From Nonomuraea endophytica (GTDB taxonomy: Bacteria > Actinomycetota > Actinomycetes > Streptosporangiales > Streptosporangiaceae): a DNA stretch of 64,000 nt. The stretch spans positions 1 through 64,000 of the forward strand of contig NZ_JACHIN010000020.1 of the NCBI RefSeq assembly GCF_014203235.1, given 5' to 3'. Made by a program: the position numbers and the translations under genes. Of the stretch, positions 42,727 through 51,775 are shown in pieces; the first letter of the stretch is position 1, and the number at the start of each line of letters is the position of its first letter. The notes below the pieces were generated by a model. That model saw only the letters and a list, made by a program, of their open reading frames with translations, was not told where the DNA came from and did no database searches.

Positions 42727-43209
42727 CTACTCCGGGCAGTCGCGGGGGTCGACGCTCTGTCCTGAACCGACGACGGAGATCTCGTCAGGGTTCTCCTGCA
42801 GGGCGGCGGTGGTGCACACGATCTGCTGGACGGCCAGCGGGGACAGTTCGCTGCCCGGGATGGACGGGTTCAGCACCAGCCGGCTGGGCGACTTGACGGT
42901 CACCGCGATCGGGTTGGCCTCGGGCGGGACGTCGGTGGTGAGGCCGCGTGCCCGTTCCTCCGCGGTGGGCCCCGCCGCCAGCTGCGCGAGGATGTCCGGC
43001 AGGAACATGGGACGGATACGCGGCCGCGTCACCCCGGTGAGCCGGCTGTTCTTGACCAGGTAGAGGGTGACCGTCATGGCCGGTGCGACGCTTCCGCTCG
43101 GCGGCGCGCCGGCGGAGATGGCGTCGCTGGGCCGTACGCCGCAGCCGGCCGCGGCGACGAGCGACACGAGGCCCGCGGCCAGCACGAGGCGGGCGCGTCC
43201 GGCCTTCAC
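42727..43209 (-). CDS. GerMN-domain lipoprotein
   Basis: 160 residues. The lipobox LVAAAGC puts the lipidated Cys at residue 23. The rest is one GerMN-like domain (VTLYLVKNSRLTGVTR, then the LAAGPTAEE and ELSPLAVQQIVCTTAAL regions). GTG at 43209 overlaps the stop codon of the histidine kinase (GTGA) and has GGAGG upstream. Gene order regulator-kinase-GerMN lipoprotein recalls mtrA-mtrB-lpqB, in which the lipoprotein modulates the kinase; a similar role is inferred. Confidence 0.82.
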   Translation of the reverse strand: MKAGRARLVLAAGLVSLVAAAGCGVRPSDAISAGAPPSGSVAPAMTVTLYLVKNSRLTGVTRPRIRPMFLPDILAQLAAGPTAEERARGLTTDVPPEANPIAVTVKSPSRLVLNPSIPGSELSPLAVQQIVCTTAALQENPDEISVVGSGQSVDPRDCPE

Positions 43210-44711
43210 CCGGAGCCTCCGTCCGAATCGTCCGCCCGGCGCGGCAGGCGCAGCGTGAAGAGGGCGCCGCCGTCCGGGGCGTTGGTGACGCTGAGGTCGC
43301 CGCGGTGCAGGCGCGCGTTCTCCAGCGCGATGGCCAGGCCGAGGCCGCTGCCCTCGGATCTGGTCCTGGCCGCGCTGGCCTTGTAGAACCGGTCGAACGC
43401 GTGCGGCAGCACCGCCTCGTCCAGCCCCGGCCCGTGGTCGCGTACCTCCAGAGTGATCCACTGCGGGTCGGCGGAGAGCCGCACCGACACCGGTGGCGCG
43501 CCGTGCCGCAGGGCGTTGCCGACCAGGTTCGCGAGGATGACGTCCACCCGGCGCGGGTCCAGCCGGGCCGTCACCGTGCGGGGAAGGTCGGTGCGCACCT
43601 GCTCCGACCAGCCGCGGGCCCGCAGGGTCGCGGGGACCAGCTCGGCCACGTCGACCTCGTTCAGCGTGAGGGCCGCGACGCCGGAGTCGAACCTGCTGAT
43701 CTCGATGAGGTCGTTCACCAGCTCGGTGAGGTTGAGCGTCTCCTGGCTGACCAGCCTGGCCGCCTTACCCGCGGTCTCGGGCAGCCGGGCCGCCTCCTCG
43801 TCGAGGATCTCGGCGACCGCGGCGAGCGCGGCCAGCGGGGTGCGCAGCTCGTGGGACACGTCGGCCACGAACCGGCGGGCGTCGGACTCCATCTCACGCA
43901 GCTGCGTGACGTGCTGCTCCAGTTCGGCCGCCGTGTTGTTGAACGTACGCGCCACGTCGGCCAGCTCGTCGGAGCCGCTGACCGCGATCCTGGTGCGCAA
44001 ATCGCCCTCGCCGAGCAGGCGGGCCGCCCGGCCGAGCTCGCGCACCGGGCGCAGCACGCTGCGGGTGGCCAGCAGCGCCAGCAGGACCGCGAACGCCATG
44101 GCCGCCCCGCCGATGAGCCAGGCACGCGTGGCGAGCCAGTCGATGCTTTGCTGTTCGGGAAGCAGGCTGCTCGTGGTGTAGACCTCGATGCCGGACACCC
44201 GCGTCCGGCCCTGCTCGACGATCAGCAACGGCGCGCCGATGATCAGGTACGGCCGGCCGTCCCGCACCACGCGTTGCCACGTGATGTCGCCCTTGGCCAC
44301 CTGCTCCCTGAGCCCCCGCGATAGGTCCTCCGGACCCAGGGACGGCGGCGTGTTCCCGCCCGGCCCCCTGCCCCACGGCGGGCCGGGCGGAGCGCCGGGC
44401 GGTGCCCCCTCCGGCGGGCCGACCTGCGCGTACGCCTTCTGGTAGATGACGAGCGCCGAGCTGTTTCTTTCGACCATGGTGGAGCCGATCCTGCCGAGCT
44501 CGGTCTGGTCCGGCGTCGAGGTCCGCAGCGGGAAGAGCGCCTCCAGACGGCTTTTCATCGCCTGCAGCGCGGCGTCCTGGGCCCGCTGCAGGATGTCGTT
44601 GCGGGCCTGGACGTAGATCCCGCCGGCCACCGCCGCCGTGGTGACCACACACAGCAGCGCGAACGCGGACAACAGCCGGGCACGCAGCCCCAGGCTCGGC
44701 CGAGGCGTCAT
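43206..44711 (-). CDS. Sensor histidine kinase
   Basis: 501 residues. TM1 lies about 13-33, an extracytoplasmic sensor domain with a Pro/Gly-rich loop at 99-127 follows, then TM2 about 198-216 and a HAMP domain. HisKA carries His287 in VSHELRTPL; the ATPase has NLVGNALRHG, DHGPGLDE and GSGLGLAI. It probably phosphorylates the regulator encoded 7 bases upstream. The divergent VanY-type gene suggests a cell-wall signal. Confidence 0.92.
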   Translation of the reverse strand: MTPRPSLGLRARLLSAFALLCVVTTAAVAGGIYVQARNDILQRAQDAALQAMKSRLEALFPLRTSTPDQTELGRIGSTMVERNSSALVIYQKAYAQVGPPEGAPPGAPPGPPWGRGPGGNTPPSLGPEDLSRGLREQVAKGDITWQRVVRDGRPYLIIGAPLLIVEQGRTRVSGIEVYTTSSLLPEQQSIDWLATRAWLIGGAAMAFAVLLALLATRSVLRPVRELGRAARLLGEGDLRTRIAVSGSDELADVARTFNNTAAELEQHVTQLREMESDARRFVADVSHELRTPLAALAAVAEILDEEAARLPETAGKAARLVSQETLNLTELVNDLIEISRFDSGVAALTLNEVDVAELVPATLRARGWSEQVRTDLPRTVTARLDPRRVDVILANLVGNALRHGAPPVSVRLSADPQWITLEVRDHGPGLDEAVLPHAFDRFYKASAARTRSEGSGLGLAIALENARLHRGDLSVTNAPDGGALFTLRLPRRADDSDGGSG

Positions 44712-44718
44712 CGGCGGC

Positions 44719-45393
44719 TCACACCGGCCCGAACCGGTACCCGAACCCCCGCACCGTCTGCACGTAGACGGGCGCCGCCGAGTCGTCCTCGATCTTCGCG
44801 CGCAACCGCTGCACGCACGCGTCCACCAGACGCGAGTCACCGAAGTAGCCGTGCTCCCACACCGAGTCCAGCAGCTGCTGGCGGCTGTGCACGCGGCCCG
44901 GCGTGCCGGAGAGTTCGAGCAGCAGGCGCAGCTCGGCGGGGGTGAGGCTGACCGGCACGCCGCGGTTGGTGACCACCAGCCCGGCCCGGTCGATGGTCAG
45001 CTCCCCGTGCCGCTCCAGCTCCGCCTGGTCCCGGCCGATCCGCCGGAGCACCGCGCGGATGCGCGCCTCAAGCACTCTGGGCTGCACCGGCTTGACCACG
45101 TAGTCGTCGGCGCCCGCCTCCAGCCCGGCCACCACGTCCATGTCGTCGCCGCGTGCCGTCAGCATGATGATCGGTATCTCGCCGATGGCCCGGATGCGGC
45201 GGCAGACCTCGAACCCGTCCATGCCGGGCAACATCAGATCGAGCACGACGACGTCGGGCGGGTCGGAACGCAGCCGGTCCAGCCCTTGCTCGCCGGACTC
45301 CACCGCGCCCACCCGATGCCCGTGCCGGGTCAGGGCCAGCTCAAGGCCCTCCCGGACCGCCGGGTCATCCTCGATCAACAACACTCGCGACAC
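44719..45393 (-). CDS. OmpR-family response regulator
   Basis: About 224 residues. The receiver domain has Asp9/Asp10, phosphorylation Asp52 (VLDLMLPGMDG) and Lys101; a winged-helix DNA-binding domain ends in VQTVRGFGYRFG. GTG at 45393 is chosen because the receiver begins there (SRVLLIEDD); longer in-frame starts up to 45489 add unrelated sequence. It probably controls the divergent VanY/STAND genes through the repeats at 45495-45538. Confidence 0.9.
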   Translation of the reverse strand: MSRVLLIEDDPAVREGLELALTRHGHRVGAVESGEQGLDRLRSDPPDVVVLDLMLPGMDGFEVCRRIRAIGEIPIIMLTARGDDMDVVAGLEAGADDYVVKPVQPRVLEARIRAVLRRIGRDQAELERHGELTIDRAGLVVTNRGVPVSLTPAELRLLLELSGTPGRVHSRQQLLDSVWEHGYFGDSRLVDACVQRLRAKIEDDSAAPVYVQTVRGFGYRFGPV

Positions 45394-45494
45394 GCCGCCG
45401 AGTACCACAGCACGCTCCGTAACTCGTTCGCCGGTCAACTCCATCCACTGTCGGCCGGCCATGTCCCCGCCCCGTCCGCGGCATGTCATCGTTG

Positions 45495-45538
45495 TGTCAC
45501 GGTCGCCGACGGGTGGTCGCCGTCGTCAAACGGTGACA
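45495..45538. promoter_or_regulatory. Composite repeat element between regulator and VanY-like gene
   Basis: Direct repeats GGTCGCCGACG (45501-45511) and GGTCGCCGTCG (45515-45525) lie inside an inverted pair TGTCAC (45495-45500) / GTGACA (45533-45538). OmpR-family regulators bind tandem repeats, so this is a candidate site for the 44719 regulator. The whole 45394-45583 gap holds no gene. Confidence 0.45.
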
Positions 45539-45576
45539 ATCGGCAGACGACGCACTCACATTCGGCGCCAATCGTA

Positions 45577-45593
45577 GTTCGTCATGAACGAAC
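45577..45593. promoter_or_regulatory. Inverted repeat centred on the VanY-like start codon
   Basis: GTTCGT (45577-45582) and ACGAAC (45588-45593) flank the ATG at 45584. The gene has no visible ribosome-binding site. The repeat may be an operator or an mRNA hairpin over the start. Confidence 0.35.
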
Positions 45594-46168
45594 CACGCAC
45601 CATCCCATCCCGGCCCCGAGATCGGCTGTTCGCCGTGGTCACACAGGTGCTCGCCGTACTCCTGCTGCCCGTGGCACTCCTCCGCGCCCCCGGCCGGGCC
45701 CGCGAACGGGCCTGCGGCTGGGCGTTGTGGATGCGCTTCCCGGCCGAGGATCTCACCGGGCTCACCGAGGGCGCCCTCGCGGCGTTCACGGCGGCGCGCA
45801 CCGAGGCGTTCTGGCGGTACGGCCAGCTCATCGGCCTCACGTCGGGCCACCGCGATCCCCTTGTCCAGCAGCGGATGTTCGACGACGAGGTACGCCGCAC
45901 CGGCTCCCCGGCCCTGGCCCGCATGCTCGTGCTACCACCGGCGGAGTCCTGCCACGTCCAGGGCATCGCGCTGGACGTACGCCCGCACGAGGGCGCGCGC
46001 TGGCTGGAGGAGCACGGCGCCCGCTACGACCTCTACCGCATGTACGACAACGAGTGGTGGCACTTCGAGCACCACCCGGAGTACGGCGGCATGCCGCCAC
46101 GACGACGACCCCACCCCGGCGTGCGCTACGCGAGCGAGAACGGTAACCGGTATGTCAGCGGCGAGTAA
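45584..46168 (+). CDS. VanY-type M15 D,D-carboxypeptidase
   Basis: 194 residues. One N-terminal membrane helix (about 15-35) anchors an extracytoplasmic M15 domain. Zinc ligands are His124 and Asp131 (SCHVQGIALD) and His160, with catalytic Glu157 (NEWWHFE); SGHRDP matches the substrate-pocket segment. The enzyme removes the terminal D-residue from peptidoglycan stem peptides. In glycopeptide producers VanY-type enzymes give resistance by trimming D-Ala-D-Ala. It is divergent from the two-component genes and overlaps the STAND ATPase gene. Confidence 0.88.
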   Translation: MNEPRTIPSRPRDRLFAVVTQVLAVLLLPVALLRAPGRARERACGWALWMRFPAEDLTGLTEGALAAFTAARTEAFWRYGQLIGLTSGHRDPLVQQRMFDDEVRRTGSPALARMLVLPPAESCHVQGIALDVRPHEGARWLEEHGARYDLYRMYDNEWWHFEHHPEYGGMPPRRRPHPGVRYASENGNRYVSGE

Positions 46169-48029
46169 CAAGTCCGGGCTGCTCGGCCGGCGCCTGCGAG
46201 CGGCGCGCGAGCTGGCGTTCGTGGGACGCGAGGAAGAACTAGCGGCCTTCAACAAGGCGTTGTACGGCGGCAGCAGCGTTCTCTATGTCCACGGTCCCGG
46301 AGGAATCGGAAAGACGGCCCTGTTGCGCAGGTTCGCGCACGAGGCCGCGGCGGCGGGCCGGCCGGTCTCCCTGGTGGACGGGGACACGCTGGAGGCCGAC
46401 CTGGTTCCCTACGATGCGGACGCTGTGCTGCTGGTCGACGACGTCGAGCAGGGCTTGGAGGGATGGCTGCGCGAGCGGTTCCTGCCGCGCCTGCCCGTGG
46501 GCGCCCTGGTGGTGATCGCCGGCCGGAACCCGCCGGACCTGCGCTGGCAGGCGGATCCGGGCTGGGCGGGGGCGCTGCAGGTGCTGCCGCTCGGTGACCT
46601 GCGGCCAGGAGACGCACAGGCCCTGATGGACGCCGGCGGGGTGCCGGCCGAGTCGCGCGGGCCGCTGCTGGCCTTCGCCGGCGGTCATCCGCTCGCGCTG
46701 CTGCTGGGGGCGGCCGTGACGGTGAAGGACGGCCGGCGGTGGAGGCCAAACCAGGACATGGTGGCCACGTTGCTGGATCAGCTGGTGGGCGAGCTGCCTT
46801 CGGCGGCGCACCGGCACGCCCTGGAGATCTGCGCGCACGCCTACACGACCACCGAGGACCTGCTGCGGGCGACCCTCCCGCAGGACGCCGGGACGTTGTT
46901 CCGGTGGCTGCGGCGGTTGCCGTTCATGCGGTCGAGCAGGTACGGACTGTTCCCCGACGACGTGGTGCGGGAGGTCCTGGAAGCGGACCTGCGATGGCGC
47001 GATCCCCAGGGGTACGCGGCGATGCGCGACCGTGTCCATGCGCATCTGGCCGACAGAGTGCGCACGGTGAGCGACGCGGACGTGCCCGGCGCGGTGGCGG
47101 CACTGCTCTACCCGCACCGCGACGACAGAACGCCGGCCGACCGCGACGACCCGGGCGAGTTCCGGGAGGACGTCATGCGAGAGGCAGACATCGGCACGCT
47201 CCTCCAGGAGGGCGCCGCGGCCTTCTGGGCGGAACGTCAGCCGGAGGCGTTCCGGCTGTATCGGCGGACCGAAACCGGCGAGCCCGTGGCCTTCGCCGCG
47301 TGGCTGCGGCTGGCGGAGCTAGACGAGGAGGAGCTGGCGGCCGACCCCATCGTGGCCAAGGCATGGGCGCACGCCCGTGCCACCACGCCGCTGCGCGCCG
47401 GTGAACATGTGGCGGTCGGCCGCACATGGACGCTGCCCCCGTATCGCGGGAACTCGCCGGTGACGGATCTGATCCGGTGGCGGGTGATCGGCAACTGCCT
47501 GCGCTCCGACCGGTTGGCATGGTCCTACATCGAGGACGCCGAGCGTTACGGGATGCGTGACATCTCCGACGACGCCCACACCCTGTTCGCGCACGACTGG
47601 CGCGCGGTGCCGGCGCGGGCGTGGCTGCAGGGGATGAACCAGCCGCCCGACGCCGTCGCGACACTGGCGGTGCTCTCCCGGGCGGAGTTCGCCGAGGCGG
47701 TTCGCCAGGCCTTGCGCCACCTGTCACGCAAGGACGCGCTGGCCGCCTCCCCGCTGACGCGTACCAGGCTGATCGCCGAGGGGGCCGGGGAGAACCCGGC
47801 CACGGCACTGGGCGACCTGCTCCGCCGGGCCATCGACGACCTGCGTGAGGACCCGCGCTCGGCCAAGTTCCACCGGGCGCTCACCGTCACGTTCCGGAGC
47901 GGCACCCCCACCCAGGAACTGGCCGCCGAACGCCTCGGCCTCCCCCTCACCACCTACCGCCGCCACCTGACCGCCGGAATCGAACGCGTCCGCGCCGACC
48001 TGTGGCACCGGGAGCTGTACGGCGCCTAG
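46152..48029 (+). CDS. STAND/AAA ATPase with C-terminal helix-turn-helix-like region
   Basis: About 625 residues. A short basic start, VGREEELAAF, Walker A GPGGIGKT (48-55) and Walker B VLLVDD (93-98) form a NACHT/NB-ARC-like module. A long helical middle follows. The end (PTQELAAERLGLPLTTYRRHL) looks like a helix-turn-helix of the sigma-region-4 type. It is probably a signal-dependent regulator. The ATG at 46152 lies 17 bases inside the VanY-like gene, so the two are co-expressed. The end shares its CTAG with the convergent racemase stop codon. Confidence 0.72.
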   Translation: MSAASNKSGLLGRRLRAARELAFVGREEELAAFNKALYGGSSVLYVHGPGGIGKTALLRRFAHEAAAAGRPVSLVDGDTLEADLVPYDADAVLLVDDVEQGLEGWLRERFLPRLPVGALVVIAGRNPPDLRWQADPGWAGALQVLPLGDLRPGDAQALMDAGGVPAESRGPLLAFAGGHPLALLLGAAVTVKDGRRWRPNQDMVATLLDQLVGELPSAAHRHALEICAHAYTTTEDLLRATLPQDAGTLFRWLRRLPFMRSSRYGLFPDDVVREVLEADLRWRDPQGYAAMRDRVHAHLADRVRTVSDADVPGAVAALLYPHRDDRTPADRDDPGEFREDVMREADIGTLLQEGAAAFWAERQPEAFRLYRRTETGEPVAFAAWLRLAELDEEELAADPIVAKAWAHARATTPLRAGEHVAVGRTWTLPPYRGNSPVTDLIRWRVIGNCLRSDRLAWSYIEDAERYGMRDISDDAHTLFAHDWRAVPARAWLQGMNQPPDAVATLAVLSRAEFAEAVRQALRHLSRKDALAASPLTRTRLIAEGAGENPATALGDLLRRAIDDLREDPRSAKFHRALTVTFRSGTPTQELAAERLGLPLTTYRRHLTAGIERVRADLWHRELYGA

Positions 48030-48718
48030 TCGGCGAGCGCGAAGCCGGCCGCCGCCTCCGCGTGCAGCCGGGCGCTCGGCAACACCGGAATGGGGCTGTC
48101 CTTGTCGCTGATCAGCAGCTCGATCTCCGTGCAGCCGAGGATGACGCCTTCAGCGCCGTCGTCGGCGAGGTCATGGATGATCTTGGTGTACGCATCCCTG
48201 GACGCGTCGCTGAGCACCCCGCGCACCAGTTCTTCGAAGATCACCCGATGGACCAGTTCCCGCTGCTCACGCCGGGGGACGACCACGTCGAGGCCATGGG
48301 CGGCCAGCCGATCCCGGTAGAAGGGCTCCTCCATGGTGAAGCGGGTGCCCAGCAGGCCGACCCTGCGCATGCCCCTGGCGCGGATCTCGGCGCCCAGGAT
48401 GTCGGCGATGTGCAGCACCGGGACGCTCACCGCCCGCTCCACGTCGTCGCTGACCCGGCTGAACGTGTTGCTGCAGACGAGCAGCAGGTCGGCGCCGGCA
48501 TCCTCCAGGCTGCGGCCCGCGCCGGTCAGCAACGTGCTCACCTCCCCCCAGCGGTCGGCGAAGATGAGATCCTCGACGGTCGTGTAGTCGACCGACCAGA
48601 TCAGGCTGTTGGCGGAATGGCTGCCGCCGAGCCGCTCGCGTACCCGCTGGTTGATGATCTGGTAGTAGACCACTGTCGATTCCCAGCTCAAGCCGCCGAT
48701 GAGACCGATCGTGCGCAT
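48026..48718 (-). CDS. Aspartate/glutamate racemase family protein
   Basis: 230 residues. It has the two catalytic cysteines of PLP-independent amino-acid racemases, in VCSNTF and LGCTEIEL. The start MRTIGLIGGLSWEST resembles the YgeA/aspartate racemase group. ATG at 48718 has GGAG 4 bases upstream; GTG 48733 would overlap the murF-like stop codon. It is third in an operon with ddl- and murF-like genes, which suggests that it supplies a D-amino acid for a cell-wall precursor (inference). Confidence 0.85.
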   Translation of the reverse strand: MRTIGLIGGLSWESTVVYYQIINQRVRERLGGSHSANSLIWSVDYTTVEDLIFADRWGEVSTLLTGAGRSLEDAGADLLLVCSNTFSRVSDDVERAVSVPVLHIADILGAEIRARGMRRVGLLGTRFTMEEPFYRDRLAAHGLDVVVPRREQRELVHRVIFEELVRGVLSDASRDAYTKIIHDLADDGAEGVILGCTEIELLISDKDSPIPVLPSARLHAEAAAGFALAD

Positions 48719-48729
48719 GGAACTCCGTT

Positions 48730-50109
48730 TCACAGAATGGCCAGGGCGCGGGCGCAGACATCGAGGCCGATCTCGCTGGAGGCCTTGACGAACACCACGT
48801 CCCCCGGTTCGAGCAGCGCGGTGGCCAGCCTGAGAGCGTCGGCCACGTCATCGGCGGTGTGGACGGCCACGCCCCGCTTCGCGGACTCCGCGGCCTCCGC
48901 CAGCGCGAGCGGATCCCCCGCTCCGACCGCGATCAGCACGCCGAAGCCGAGGTCGGCGACGAGCCGGCCGATCTCCGCGTGCCGGGCGCGGGAGGCGTCC
49001 GCCTGCTGCCCCATCGCGCCGAGCACGGCCACGGTACGGCGGGCGCCCGCCAGGGCCTTCACCGCCCGCAGCCCGGCCCGCATGGATTCGGGGCTGGCGT
49101 TGTAGGCGTCGTTGACGACGGTGACGCCGTCAGGCCGTTCGACGATCTCCAGCCGGCCCGCCGAGCGCCGTCGTGCGGCGTTCAGCCCGTCGGCGATCTC
49201 GGCGGCGCCCAGGCCGAGCGCGGTGGCGACGGCCGCGGCCGCCAGGGCGTTGCTCACCTGGTGCTCGCCGATGAGGTCCAGCTCGACCGGGGCACGTCCG
49301 GAGGGCGTCACCAACGTGAACGCGGCCCGCGCGCGATCGGCCATCCGCACGTCTTCGGCGCGCACGTGGGCCTCCCGCGGCCTGCCGTACAACATGATCT
49401 GGGCCTTTGTACGGACGGCCATGCTCATGACATACCGGTCGTCGGCGTTGAGCAGCGCGAACCCGTTCGCCGGGAGCGCCTCGACCAGCTCGCCCTTGGC
49501 CTCGGCGATGTCGGCGGGCCCGGTTCCCAGGCGTTCCACGTGCGCGGTGCCGACGTTGAGCACCAGCCCGAGGTGGGGCGGTGCGAGCCCGGTCAGGTAC
49601 GTCAGGTCGCCCTTCCGTCCCGCGCCCATCTCCAGCACCAGGTAGCGGGTGGTGGCATCGGCGCGCAGCACGGTGAGCGGCAGCCCCAGCTCGTTGTTGA
49701 ACGACCTGTCGGTGGCGACCGTCGCGGCATGCCGTTCGAGCACCTGGGCCAGCAGGTCCTTGGTCGTGGTCTTGCCCACGGAGCCGGTCAGGCCGATCAC
49801 GGCCGGGCTGAGGTGTTCGAGCACGTGCTTGGCCAGCAATCCGATCGCGAGCTGCACGTCCTCGACCACGAGCGCGGGCACGCCGACGGGCCTGGAGGCG
49901 AGCACGGCGACGGCGCCCGCCGCGATGGCGGCGGCCGCGTAGTCGTGACCGTCCACATGCGCGCCGGCGGTCGCGACGAACAGGCCGCCGGGCACCACCT
50001 CACGGGAGTCGACCGCCGAGGCCCCCGTCACCAGCGCCCGCGGGTCGGGCACGTCGTGCAGGCGGGCGCCGACGACCTGCGCGATCGTGTCCAGCGTCAT
50101 GGGGATCAT
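48730..50109 (-). CDS. MurF-like UDP-MurNAc-tripeptide:D-dipeptide ligase
   Basis: 459 residues, the usual MurF length. Domain order is an N-terminal UDP-binding domain, a central ATPase with P-loop GLTGSVGKTTTKD and SFNNELGLPLT, and a C-terminal domain with NDAYNASPESM. MurF adds the D-Ala-D-Ala (or other) dipeptide to the precursor. Placed outside the usual division cluster and directly coupled to a Ddl gene (ATGA at 50106-50109), it looks like an accessory copy. Confidence 0.88.
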   Translation of the reverse strand: MIPMTLDTIAQVVGARLHDVPDPRALVTGASAVDSREVVPGGLFVATAGAHVDGHDYAAAAIAAGAVAVLASRPVGVPALVVEDVQLAIGLLAKHVLEHLSPAVIGLTGSVGKTTTKDLLAQVLERHAATVATDRSFNNELGLPLTVLRADATTRYLVLEMGAGRKGDLTYLTGLAPPHLGLVLNVGTAHVERLGTGPADIAEAKGELVEALPANGFALLNADDRYVMSMAVRTKAQIMLYGRPREAHVRAEDVRMADRARAAFTLVTPSGRAPVELDLIGEHQVSNALAAAAVATALGLGAAEIADGLNAARRRSAGRLEIVERPDGVTVVNDAYNASPESMRAGLRAVKALAGARRTVAVLGAMGQQADASRARHAEIGRLVADLGFGVLIAVGAGDPLALAEAAESAKRGVAVHTADDVADALRLATALLEPGDVVFVKASSEIGLDVCARALAIL

Positions 50110-51062
50110 GAGCCGCTCCTGGCGAACGCGAGGTCGATGAGGCGGCGCAGCAGCTCCGGGTACGGGACACCGCTCGCGGCCCACGCCCGCGCGTAGACCG
50201 AGCGGGCGGTGAAGCCGGGCATGGTGTTGATCTCCAGCACGTACACGCGCCCGGTGTCCTCCTCGTAGAGGAAGTCGACCCGGGACAGGCCGTAGCCGCC
50301 GATCGCCCGGAAGGCGCGCAGCGACAGCTCACGCACCTCCTCGTCCACGCGTTCCGGCAGCACCACGGGGATGGTGGCGATCTCTGCCTGGCTGAGGTAT
50401 TTGGCCTCGTAGTCGAGCCAGTCGCCGGGCACGATGAGCTCGCCCGGCACCGAAGCGTCCGGAGTGTCATGGTCGCCGAGCACGCCGCAGATGAGCTCGC
50501 GCGCGTTCACCTCCTGCTCGACGATGACCACCCGGTCGTAGGCCAGCGCCAGATCCACGCCCGCGCGCAGTTCCTCCATGGAGGTGACCCGGGAGATGCC
50601 GATGGAGGAGCCCATGCTCGCCGGCTTGACGTACATCGGCCAGTCGAGTGATTTCACCAGACCCCAGTGGTCGGTGGAGGTACGCCATTCGTGCGCCGTG
50701 AACCACACATGCGGCGTGACCGGAATGCCCTCCGCCAGGAAGGCACGCCGCATCGCGACCTTGTCCATGGCCACGGCCGAGGCCAGGACGCCGCAGCCCA
50801 CGTACGGGATGCCCAGCGTCCGCAGGTGCCCCTGGACGACGCCGTCCTCGCCGAACGGCCCGTGCAGCACGGGGAAGACCACGTCCACCCGATCGCGTCG
50901 CAGTTCCACCGGCCACCTGCCCTGCCGGTCGATGATGACGGGGACGGGCTCGTACAGATCCTTCGGCAGAGCGTCGAGCACGGCGTGCGCCGACTGCAGC
51001 GACACCTCGTGCTCTGCCGAGGGCCCACCCGCCAGCACAGCCACGCGTACGCGTTCGGTCAC
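50106..51062 (-). CDS. D-Ala-D-Ala ligase-like (Ddl) ATP-grasp enzyme
   Basis: 318 residues. AGGPSAEHEVSL at the start, PVLHGPFGEDG, ATP-grasp segment VKPASMGSSIGISRV, omega loop LDYEAKY and LEINTMPGFT are all as in Ddl. The YEAKY loop favours D-Ala-D-Ala-type rather than VanA-type D-Ala-D-Lac ligases. In the second-substrate pocket the Ser-Leu of E. coli DdlB reads Ser-Val, so specificity is open. First gene of a ddl-murF-racemase operon. The 51063-51256 gap upstream holds no gene that I can support. Confidence 0.9.
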   Translation of the reverse strand: MTERVRVAVLAGGPSAEHEVSLQSAHAVLDALPKDLYEPVPVIIDRQGRWPVELRRDRVDVVFPVLHGPFGEDGVVQGHLRTLGIPYVGCGVLASAVAMDKVAMRRAFLAEGIPVTPHVWFTAHEWRTSTDHWGLVKSLDWPMYVKPASMGSSIGISRVTSMEELRAGVDLALAYDRVVIVEQEVNARELICGVLGDHDTPDASVPGELIVPGDWLDYEAKYLSQAEIATIPVVLPERVDEEVRELSLRAFRAIGGYGLSRVDFLYEEDTGRVYVLEINTMPGFTARSVYARAWAASGVPYPELLRRLIDLAFARSGS

Positions 51063-51256
51063 GATCGATCAGCCTTCCTCACCGGCATGGAGACAGCGCG
51101 GCCGGCGACACGGTGTTCACCGTCCGCCGGCCCAGCCTGCCGAGTGTCGTGTCTCCGGCCCGCCATTTCCCAGGCCATTCGCCGTCCAGTTCCAGGCGTT
51201 CACTTGGACAGATGTTCTGACCGGACCGGGAAGAGGCGGCAGTCGTGCTGTTCCTG

Positions 51257-51775
51257 TTACGGGCGACTCTTCTGGCCCGGGGGGTGGAGGGCGGTGATGG
51301 GCGCGTCGGCGGCCTCCAAACGGCCCTTGGTGAACTCGTCGGCGAAGGCGTCCGCCCCCAGGGCGCGCCGGGCGGCGGCGGTGATGCGGTCGACGTCGCC
51401 GCGCTCGCCCGCCGGCAACGGAGCGTTCACCGCGTCACGGGCCGCTGACCCGGCGCCCAGGAGGCGGGCAGCCGTCCGGTGGTCGCCCGCGCCCGCGTAC
51501 GCTCCGGCGAGCCCTTCCAGGGCGAGCGCCACGGCGCGCTTGTCAGAAGTGGCCAGGGCCGCCTCCAGCCCCTCCCGGTGCAGGTCGAGGGCGGTTTCGG
51601 GGTCGCCGCGGAGTTCGGCGACGAAGCCCAGTTCTGCCAGGATGAGCGCGGCGCCGGGATCGCCCTGCCACTGGCGGCACCAGTCCAGCCAGGCGCGCAG
51701 GTGCCGCTCGGCGGTGTCGAGGTCACCGCGTCGCCGGGCGGACAGGCCCAGGCCCACCTCGGCGAACTGCTCCGA
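51257..51775 (-). pseudogene. C-terminal fragment of a large TPR/BTAD-type regulator
   Basis: About 170 codons that match the end of AfsR/BTAD- or LuxR-type ATPase regulators: FAEVGLGLSARRRGDLDTAERHL, ALALEGLAGAYAGAGDHRTAARLLGA and AARRALGADAFADEF. The ATPase and DNA-binding parts are absent. Similarity runs to about 51775, where plus-strand sequence of a transporter begins abruptly. Confidence 0.7.

Noticed and set aside
45861..46151. Longer start for the STAND ATPase inside the VanY-like gene
   Set aside because: The extension has Arg/Thr-rich shadow composition; the VanY-like protein there has all its active-site residues.
43206..51062. A classical vancomycin-resistance (vanHAX) operon
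   Set aside because: No D-lactate dehydrogenase, D-Ala-D-Lac ligase signature or VanX-type dipeptidase is present; only VanRS/VanY-like parts are.
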